Assembly (NCBI RefSeq): GCF_963678635.1
Contig: NC_087062.1
Coordinates: 10,772,670 to 10,836,669, forward strand
Direction of reading: 5' to 3'
Length of the DNA: 64,000 nucleotides
Source: Symsagittifera roscoffensis
Taxonomy: Eukaryota; Xenacoelomorpha; Acoela; Convolutidae
The notes beneath the pieces are model-generated. The model was not told where the DNA came from and did no database searches. It saw only the letters and a list, made by a program, of their open reading frames with translations. Shown here one piece after another: positions 25,101 to 37,100 of the stretch. The position numbers and the translations under genes were made by a program. Every line of letters starts with the position of its first letter. Within the stretch, counting starts at the first letter, position 1.

Positions 25101-28100
25101 AACAACGCAAGAAACAAATGAGATAAACACTACAAATCAAACTAATAAAAATGTCAAAACAAAATGTTTGCATACAAACCATATCTACCAAAATATACAA
25201 AAAGAACAACCCAAAGAAAAAATCTGGACAATACCATTTCTCTTAGAAAGCCCAAGAAATAAAGAATTTCAACCACCAGACCTTGAAATAGATTTTTTAA
25301 TTGATTCAGGAGCAGAATCAAACATAATAAACATTCCCACATGGAATGAAATAAAAACTTTACACCCAAAGCTAACACCTCTTGAAACCTCCAGTAAGCT
25401 AGCGACAGCACAAGGATCAACATTGATAAACTACGGAAAAATCCAATTATTTCTCCTCCCTACCAGAACAATGGAGCAAAGCAAACTTCTAAACAAGCCA
25501 TTTAAACAAATATTCCATATTACTGATATTAAATATAATATCATTGGAATACCATTTATTTCAAAGTATATACCAACAATTAACATACTAAATAGTAAAA
25601 TATTAATCAAAGATAAATATACAAAAACAAAAGACACATCCTTAACATTTTTTCAGCGATTAAACAAACAACCACCATTCTTTTCAAAATTTTATCCGAT
25701 ATTTAACCAACAAAGAAAACACCTGAAACCACTATCAGGAAACATCTATAATTTTTCAATCAAACAAGTTCACCAATATGATAAAGAACAAAACAAACAA
25801 AAATTTTATATGTCAGATTTTGAATTCAAACCTATTCATAAATTTTTCAAAATCACAATCTCTTCAATAAAATATTTGAAAAATTCGAATTCAGATATTA
25901 TTTCCTTACATGTTTATAACAACACACCTTACCAAGTAACATTACCTTTAGGACTTTTAGGATATTGTGAAACTAACGCTACAATATCACCAATACACGA
26001 AAAAGCCTATCGCGTAAATAATATACTCCAATTACTAGATATTTGCCAATCTACAATTCTTAATGAAGAATTATCTATAAATAATATAATAAGTAACGAG
26101 AACAGAAATACGGATTATTTCACAAAAACTCCATATTTCAAACCTACATTCAACATCAGTAACTACACAGAGGACCAACAGAAATTTTTAACAATGTTTA
26201 ATTTCCAACATTCACAAATAACACAAGACGAATTCGAAAAGTTAGCCAAACAGCTAATTAAATATTCATCAGTCTATGCAACATCAAAATTCGATGTTGG
26301 CAAAATCAGTTCATCACTACATCTTCCATTAAAACCAGACGCAGTTTTCAAAAAACAGAGAGCAAGTAAAGTACCAATTCACTTACATGATAAAGTAAAC
26401 AGATTACTCGATATTTTAGAGCAATACAACATTATATCACCAGTTAATAAAGAAGAACAACCAAAAGGCAACACATTCATCAACCCCGTTATCATTCTAG
26501 CTAAAGGAGAATCATTAAAAATCGTTCTCGATGCTAGATACCTCAATTCACTCATAGATGAATCAAAATGTAATTGGCCCATTGAACCAATACAAGTTAT
26601 TTTAACAAAAATAAACGGCAAATACTTCACAACCGCCGACATGAATAGTGCATACAATCAAATGCCACTAGATGAACAATCACGACGTTTAACACAATTT
26701 GTTATCGGAAACCAACAATATGAATTCAACCGCTTATTCTATGGAATATCCATAGGACCAGCAGCATTTTCAGCCTTTATGAGCAAAATTTTTAGACCAC
26801 TAATACTCAAGAAAAACGCAATCACCTATTTAGACGATGTTTTTATGCAATCACAATCAAAAGACGAAATGTTCAAAGTTTTAGAAACATATCACCAAAT
26901 ACTTCAGAATGAAAATCTGAAGGCCGCCCCCGATAAATCACATTTCTTTTTGACAAGAGTTAAATTCTTAGGACATAACATAGAAAGAAAAACAATCACT
27001 CCACTGAAATCACGCATTGACGCTATTCAAAAACTTCAACCACCAACAAATAAAAAGAAAATCCAAGAGTTCCTTGGAATGTTAAACTTTTTAAGTAAAT
27101 ATGTTTATAAAATGCAATTATATCTACGACCATTTTACAACATCCTTAGACAACAAAATAATTTTGAATGGAATACAGAACATCAAACACGATTCGAAGA
27201 AATAAAGAAACTTTTAACTGAACAAATTTCAAACACAATTCCAGACCCTGATCAACCATTTTATGCAATGTGCGATGCTTCGAACTTTGGCATCGGCGCA
27301 GCATTATTACAATCACATAATGGTACAAATAAAATGAACCTAATATCAGCAAATTCTCGATTATTCACTCAAGCAGAGCTACGACTCTCAACTCTAATGA
27401 GAGAATGTACAGCCATAATATATACACTTACAGAATATGAATTTCTGATACTTGGATCAAAACATCCCACAGTTTTATTCACAGACCACAAACCAATCAT
27501 CTTTCTTTTTACACAGAAATCTAACCCAAACCACCGAGTTTACAGATTTCAACTAATTCTAATGAAGTTTCCAAACTTACATATGGTTTGGACTGCAGGA
27601 AAAAATCTTGCATTACCAGACACCTTAAGTCGAAATACACCACCTGAATTACTTACACGAAAAACAACAGTTGAAATACCCAAAAATATAAAATTCTACC
27701 TTGCAGAAAACGAAACATCACCTCGATTAGAATGCAAATATGCAGTTAAAACTGATATTGAACAATCACAAATAAATAATTTACAACATTTCCCACTTTA
27801 TTTAGATTGTCAAAATAATCATTATGAAGTTGACCTACTTGGAACATCAACTTTTAAACCAATTCCATATTCTCAATGGATCAAAAATAACACCCAACAA
27901 AAACGAACAAAACAACACCTACCTAAAAAAGACCATTTTCCACTAATTGAAAAGGAAGATTTAACTGATAAAATAAATTTATCAGGACCACAAACAAACG
28001 ATTCGAAATACACAATAAATCAAGTTTTTGACCTTCACGACCCACTTGATACAATACCCTTATCTAAATTCGAAGTTGAAAACATTTTTCTCCCCCCAAC

Positions 28101-31100
28101 AGATACGATTACAATTTCAACACTGAAACAATATCAAAACCTTGACCCGATAATTCGACAACTGAAATCATGGCACAAATATAAAACTAAACCTATCAAA
28201 GCAGATTCAACCATTCTAGGAAACAAAACACTCCTCCGATACTTTCGCAAATTTAACAACACAACAATCAATGAAACTACAGACCTTTTAGAATACAATT
28301 TAAACGAATCCACAGTTCCCTGTCTCCCTATAAGTATGATTCTTATAGCTTTTAATATTTCACATACACAAAATATTAAAGGACACTCTGGATCAGAAAA
28401 AACATATTCAAATTTTATACAAAATTTTTACTTCCCAAATGCACCAATTTGGATAAAAGTACTATGCAATGATTGTATAGTATGTCAGCTAAATAAACCT
28501 TACCCAAATCAAAAACAAGTAGCACAAAAACAAGATTTTAAAGGACAAAGTTTATACTTTAATCACCGTATCTCATTTGATACTAAAGGACCAATTTCAC
28601 CCTCATCAGAAGGAAACTCCTACATTATGGTAATTGTTGACGCATTTACACATTATGTAGCACTTAACCCAGTACCACATTGTAACGCTTATTACGCATA
28701 CACAACACTCTATGAACACTGGATAGCAAAATTTGGACTACCAGAAATTTTAGTTACAGACAATGGTACAGAATTCATAAATAATGAAATAATAACACTA
28801 TGTCATTTATACAACATTAAACACAAACCACGTACATCTCATGCACCTTGGACAAACGGCTTAGTCGAAGGTATGAACCGTTCACTACAAGAATATCTTA
28901 GATGTATCATCAACGGAAATGATACAAAATATACCGAATGGTCAGCAGATGTAAAATTATTTCCCTTAGCATATAATTCACAAATTACGACAACTTTAGG
29001 AATGTCACCATACGAAATGGTTTTTAACCAAAAGCCACGCAAACCAATAATGTTTACAGCAAATTCACATAAAAACGCACAAGGTTATTGTCAACCAAAT
29101 AAAGAATCAATTTGTTATAACCTACCTTTACATACACACGATGAAGATCATTTTCATCACCCACAAATTCTTAAATTAGCCTCCGGTACACACACCGAAT
29201 GGATTTTAAATAGAGATAAAAAACACAATGAAATTTATCAAAAAATAACAAAAAAGTTATTACAAAGACAAAACATTAATGAACAAATCAATTCACGTTT
29301 TACACCAGCTTCCGATTTAAAAATTGGAACATTTGTTTTAATACCTAATTTTAATACTCACAAAGGAATTTCTAAAAAATTACAACCCCTCCGAAAAGGA
29401 CCCTATCAAATAATTGCAAAACCCACAGATGTCACATATAAAATTATCGACTCAAACAAAAAAGAAATCGTTCAACATCGAAACAACCTATTACCTTATT
29501 ACCCAAAAGAATACGCACTCCGCGAATTAACCCAATTATATTCTTTCACAGGATTAAAAATCGTTCAAAATGAACCACATCTGAAAAACACAGAACAAAA
29601 TGATAACCCCACCGAAAATCAAAACACAAAACCAACCGCCACCAAAAACAATACACAAAATCATAAAGAATCTCCAAAACAAAGAAAAAATAGAAAAATG
29701 ACAGAACAAATAATACCCCAAGAAGAAATAGACAAATCAGAACATAGAAAGACAACAAGACTCCGAAATCAACCACGTAAAAACTACAAAATGTTCATCC
29801 CCCAATCTAAAATATTAAAGAAAGTAGAATTTAAAAAGTAATTTTAAAAATTTTATACTTCACAATCTTGAAACCTCCGTAACATTTTTCATTTCCATTT
29901 TTCAAAATAACATGCTCACAAAGTACGCAATAATTCTAGTTCAAAATAGACCAATAGGATTCATCCAATCCGCCACTTTCTCTAACTCAAACTAAGATCA
30001 ATTAGACGAATAATCTAGAACTCCAGGCACATCTCTAACTATAACTTTACAACCTCCAGGTCAAAAATAAGCAAACCACTCCAACTTGACAGCTAAAATA
30101 AATATCACCATAATACCGTACCCCTCCCTTATCTAATAACCCAAAGATCAACAATATTTCCCCAACTCAGACCACGAATACCCCCAAAACAAATTTGATA
30201 ACTTAGCCTAAAGTCACAAAATGAAGATTTTAATTAGCCTAAAGTATAAAAATCTCACCATACCCCGGATCATTTGACAAACAAAAATAAAGAAAAAGAC
30301 GACCTCCCAGTCACCATGAAAATTGCCCCCAACAATTTTTTACGAAACTCAACCCACTTGTCAAAAAACTAATAAATAATTCGACCACACTAGAAAATCG
30401 CCTCAAACAGCAAAAAATATTCGACCAAGAGATCATTTCTTAAATGCTTTTCTCTCAAACAGTCGCTCAAATATTTATCAATTTTAAACATTTTTTTTCA
30501 ATACTTCAAGCCTTTATAATATTTCTTTTTGATATCATTGAATCTTTTCTAATAATCATAATAATTTTTTGTAACATTTTTTTAATTTTCTACACAATAA
30601 TTGAACTATTCCTCCAACTTTCCAAAACCCTTGAATATATCCACAGGTACGATTTTAACAACTTGTCTAAATGATACGAACAATTTTCAGTAGAACTGAT
30701 ATTTTTTTATTGTTTGTAATTTTCATAACATTTCTATCATCCCTCATTTTGACAATATGTAAATGTATAAAGAAAGCAATCATCACATTTGCCCTAGCAA
30801 CAATTTTTCTAATTCTTTTTTTAGAAGAATATTATAATAAACATAAACCTTCCCACTAAAGTAACAATTTAAAAATCCATCAAAAATTGCTACCCAACAG
30901 TCACAGAATCAGTCTTCACCGACATCATCCCAAGATAATCCAACACCACCTTCAACTACTCAAAACCCTCAAACATCTACACGAATTTCTTTTCAAGACA
31001 ATCCATACACTTTTGAAGAACGGCACGCTCGTTTATCTGAACCACTAGAACCAGTTCAACGACAAGCATCCCTAAGTGAACCAACATATAATCTTTACCC

Positions 31101-34100
31101 AACACTACCACAAGAACTAAGTAGAATACGAAACCTTAGTCAAAACCAAAACACAGCAGAAATAAATAGACAAATTATACATCCTCGACGAAATAGAAAT
31201 TTTCAAACTCCCCGAGTTCATTTTGATATACCTCAATCCCCAACACAAACCACTCCAGAAAACACCACTGGTATCACACCAGAAACTCCTACACTTTTTT
31301 CACAACGAAGCACTTCCAGTCTACCTTCAGACTACTTAGGTTCAACACCAACATCTGAACAGATACGTGAAAATCCCTTTAACCCCCCAAACCTAACATC
31401 ACGACTACCATATTGGACTACAAATTCATTCACACAAGGTGAACCAAATTTAGTCAATGACCCCATAGATATTTCTACGGATACAACAACATCCTCATCA
31501 CTACCAGAAACATTATCACTACCATCAACACCATCAATAAGTCAATTTTCACCACTACCCTTTAACTTAAATTTTCCAAATAATCTCGACGCCAGATATC
31601 GAGAACAATCATCTATAAATATTCCTTTAAGATTAGATTGGAATACATTCACAGCACCTCCACCATTATTTGGACAACATCAAGAAAGTAACCGCCTTCA
31701 TAACTGGGCACTTAATAGATTACAATATCGTCAAGATATTCACAACGATATCCGTGATCACAATATTCAAATACTCCAACAAAACAGTTTACAATTAAAG
31801 TTTGAAATCACAGTTAAGTTAAATAATATTACCCAACATCCCTACCCATTAAATCCACCTAACATAACAGCTCAATCACTACCACCACCGTTTATAACTA
31901 CTGAAGTAATATACAAATACGACAGATACACCAAAAACACAATTGGTTACATTACATTTTATAATCCATACTCAGGATTATCATACACATGTATATTCTA
32001 AAATTATTAATTTTTCTCCAAACCCTTTTTCTAATAACCTCAAATCAAAACATAAACCCTTCCCCTCGTACAGGACCACAAGATTTATTAGTAACACATT
32101 ACGATTGCGAAGAAAATGAACAAAAAACACTACATAAATATGCAATCAATCAGGTATCACAATGTGAAACAGAACCACAAGCTATAGAAACCACAGATAT
32201 AATAGCAACACTCTATTCAAAAGCCCGAGCTACAACAGTTACAGGTTATAAATTCACAGCAACATTTTCCGAAAAGAAAGTACATTGTTCACAAGTCTCG
32301 AACGGAAACAAAAACCGACTTGACCATGAATCATTCTACCAAAGTAATATAGAACGTCTTTTACATCTCAATCCCGACGATTGTAAAAATGAATTACTTA
32401 GACTAAACATCACACAAAATAAAAACTCCCAAAGAAAATTAGTTAATTTTCAAGTTTTTTCAGACTCTGTACATCAATCACAACTTGAAAGACACCAAGG
32501 ACATATAAAACTAGACGAAAAATACCCGTATAACGGCGCACACGGACGATTAACCTATGACCTACATGACAAACATTGGATACCACACATTGGTATAAAT
32601 AACCCATCAAACTGCAAAGCAGACACAAAAAATAAAGGATACCAAGAAATAATGTTTTTCGACTGGAAAATACAACTCGAAAAAATACAACTCACACGAG
32701 ATTTATCTGATAATACAATGATCTATCAAGGAATCCGACTATCTTGTAAAAACGATCAAGGATATTGCGACCCTACAACAAGAACACAAGCAACAATTGT
32801 TTGGTTCCCCGAAGACACATGTACAACATTTCAAGTAGCAAAAATACACGCTCGTATGATAAAATTTCACGAAAAATATTTCATACAATCAATTCCATAT
32901 GAACAAGTCCATCCGTCACGCAAACTAAGTTCCGATTTTAGAAACATAGACAATATAGAAAATAAATTGACACGTTTTCAAATATATCAAGAAACAGAAC
33001 TTGCATGTAAATACAGGAATCCACTTCACAGAACACAATACTCTGAAATATTAGTTGAATATGAAAAAGGATTCGACATGACCACTGGTAAAGTAAAAAT
33101 CGACCCATACGCCACAGGTCATCCTCCAAACGAAGGAACATCCTATATACCAGTTAATTTTCAAAAAAGCAACGGACAACCTGGTGGACATCTAAAACCT
33201 TATGACACCAGAAGCACACGCTTACAAGAATTATCACTAATGAATACTACATATTTTGGTAATATCCACTATGATATTCATTTGGATATGAAACTAGACT
33301 ATACAATTAGCCGCATTTTTCAAGAAATGTCACTCTCCGAATTAGAAACACTACATCAACTATGCGAATTAGAACGAACACAAATACTACAATCACTTGC
33401 ACTAGCAGTATTAAAAATACCCTACGCAGGATACTTATTATCAGGAAATAGATCAAATTTTTTAGACTACGAAGGAAACATTTTATGGTTTTATACTTGT
33501 ACTAAAAAAGTATCACCACTATACGTTTTTGAAGATAAACGATGTTATAAAAGAATCCCTATCTTTTATAAGAATAAAGTACATTTCGTGGATACACTTT
33601 CACGAAGAACATATTTCTGGGATACCGCAGTCCCATGTGGATCAGAAAATAGCCACAATGTAGTACAACTAAACCCTGATGAAAACAAATATTATCTTCT
33701 CACTCCATATCCCACATTAATGCAATCACTCAAAAAATTTTCACCAGAAAGCATTCGCGCTATTGCTCGAAACCCAAATATAGACTTACAATCAATAGGA
33801 ATCTATTCAAAATCAGATATTCAACATCACATTAGAACACAACAATTCCAAGAATTATTAACACAAATGGACACTATACAAAGACAATCAATAGACCAAA
33901 ATTTACGCAAACTTGCAGAAACTGCAGGATTTGCCGATATCTACACGCAAGACTATAGCGGATATTTTAAAGACATTAAAGATTATATATATCTAAACGG
34001 CGAAAAATACCGTCCCCAAGATATATCACCAATTAACATTTTTAGCTTTGTTACACTCAAAAATGAGATCCTAGATTTTCTAGGATGGCCCTACTACATC

Positions 34101-37100
34101 TTAGAAAAATTGACTATTTTATACGCAATGTTTAACTTTATTGGATTTCTTTTCTCACTCTTAAAAGGAATCTACAATACATGTGCTATACACACACAAG
34201 TAAACAGACAAGCAAGCGTAGCACGCATACTTTTTGCAGGATTTTTTGGAATTTTTTCCACATCTATAAACAAAATTCTTTTAGACGCACAAATAAAAGA
34301 ATATAACACAAAAATAACAACACGACAAAATACATACGACGAAGAACATAACAATGTCGACCCACAGCCAACGGCACCACAATTACCACCCCTACCAAAT
34401 AACCATCCACTATCCCTAGTCCCACGAAATTTTAGAAATTTAGCAATCACACATAATCCAAACTTTAGACTCACCACATCACAAAGTCCCGTCCAACATA
34501 TAATGACACATCAATCACAAGATGATAATACTTATGAACAAATTATTGAACAACCACATACCACCGCTTTTCAATCTCAAAATAATAATTTTTTTAGCCC
34601 ACGATGAGCCGCCAACTTGGATCACTCCATCGATCAAATTCCCATCCAACCAACCTTACCTCTTCAATCCCAATAATACCACTTTTTGCTTTTCCGCCAC
34701 CCGATTTTCCATCTAGCAATGTAACATCAGGCATGAATTCCGACACTAACTCACAAATTTCAGTTTTATACTCCATTTCACAGCTAAATAACCCGAATAT
34801 TGAAACCCCCGACGAATTTGCCGACTCAGAACCATCTCCATCCAATAATTTTCATAACCCTTCTCATTTTTCTCAACCTCCTTTTCAACCCATATTGTCA
34901 AATAACCCTGACCCCATCACTCCTACACCCTCTTATGCTTCCCAAGTTACCCCAACCTACTCCTCATACCATTCTGACCAATCATCTCCAGACACCCCCC
35001 GAATCTCCCCAGAGCTAGACAATTTTATTACCCTCCAACAACAACCCTACCACCTTAACACCCCGACCATAAACCAAATATCCTCCACTACAATTTCATC
35101 CAATCCCCCTACACCCTCTTCAAATTATACTGAATCATTAGCACCATCATCCACATCAACTGAATCCTCACTCAACACTAATAGAGCTTACCGCACTTTT
35201 AAAAGAAAGTTCCCCAACCATCCTTTCCCAGCAAAACCAGGAACAGCCCGTGAATACATCAACCATCCCCAGCATACTAACACTAGAGAATTTTTAGCTA
35301 TCACTTTACCCTCATTTCCACAATACACCTTAAACACCCCTCATGACGCTAACGAAACACGCAACTTTGTAGACGAATACGTTTTAATGCCCACTCTCTC
35401 TTGGACCTCATACTATCATTTCACTAACCCTCTTTGCTTACCTTTAACCAACACTTCCATCGATATAGACCGAAACAAAGACATGCTATATCGACTAACT
35501 ACACCACTCACCGCTAGACAATTTACCTACGTAGGATATAAAAAATCACTAAAAATACACACTGCACCTAGAGCTAATGAATATACACTAGAATACTACG
35601 ATCACAACATCATCAGAGCTAACCAAGATCAATTCTTAGACGACGATCGCTTCGCTAACCCACAAATCACCGAGAAATTTTTCATCAAGACACCATATGT
35701 ATTTACACTAAACATCTTCGACCGAAAGTTTGATCACATTATTTCAGAAGCACTAACAAGCACACAAGCGTACGAAAGTTTTAAAGAACGCTTCCAAATC
35801 TTTTCACTAACCTTTCATTTCCTTGCACCACACGAAAGAGATTTACACTGCTCACACGATATTATGTTGCGAACTAAACAAACACATACATACAGTTACT
35901 ACCGTTTCATCCAAAATCACTTTGACCTCCACACACCCTCTAGACAACCACACCATCGCTTTCAATTCATCAACTCAAAATACACTTCACCGTATTTCCT
36001 AAATTTCACATATTGTATTAAAGACACTAACCTTCATGGTATTCTTCGTAATTATGACCCCATAACCCAAATGTACATTTTCTGCCCCATCACCAAGACC
36101 TTCAACGCCGAAGAATCCCGACCCTTCCTTATCCCGCACGAGTTTGTACAGCCTATAGAAATCCCCATTTTAGAATTCATCCACAACACTAAATTTAACC
36201 ACAAATTATATAACTTAATCCAAAACACACCTTATGAGTTTGCAGTAGGCACTGAAGAACTAACCACTATTAAGGCACTTCAATTGCTTTGGCCACTGCT
36301 TCAAACTAAAAATATCATCCGCATCTTAGCTAAACTACTAACAACTTCAGAACTAATTCACGATATCTTCCCCCACGGTTTTTTCCCCGACGACTAACAG
36401 GTAAGTATGAATTAAATGAATATTACTAACTAATTAAAATATTAAAAAACTCACCATTCTTTATTCATGTTTTCTTTAGATTTTTAGCCTTCATCTTCGA
36501 TCATCTGAAAAATTCACAAAAGAAAAATAAAAAATAGCAAACTTCTTCAAAACTGTTTAAGACCCTTTTAACTTTTGCACCAACAATTAAATAAATATAA
36601 TACCAATGCAGTAAATTAATTTATAAAATTTTCCCCCAACGCAGTAAATCTACATATGATAAAAATTTGTATCTTAAAATTCCCCCATTACTAGCAGTAA
36701 ATTTCCAAATTCTATGCAGTAAATTAATAAAATGCAATTTCAGTACTAACCTTTTGATATTTTCATTCATTCGCACAGAAATTCTATCCACACTCGCACA
36801 GCTCGCCCACGAAGAATTGTTTAAAATAATGAATTTCAGTTTCAAGTTTTCACACTCAACAACTCTAACATATAATAACAAGTTTCAAACTTTCCTTTAA
36901 CCCGGTTGGAAAGGAATCATATACTAAACAAAACTAACCAACGCAGCTTACTAAATACCACAAATCATAAAATAACAGCATGACTAAGAAAAGGAAACCA
37001 ACGGTACCCAAACCGGATTAACCCAGTTTAAAACTGGATAATTTATTCTTTTGAAGACTATTACAAAGTCTTAGAAAGAAATAATAAAACACAAAAAAGT

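Noticed and set aside
21619-29841. Possible frameshift or stop between gag and pol
   Set aside because: The frame is continuous from the gag start to the integrase tail; no recoding signal is needed.
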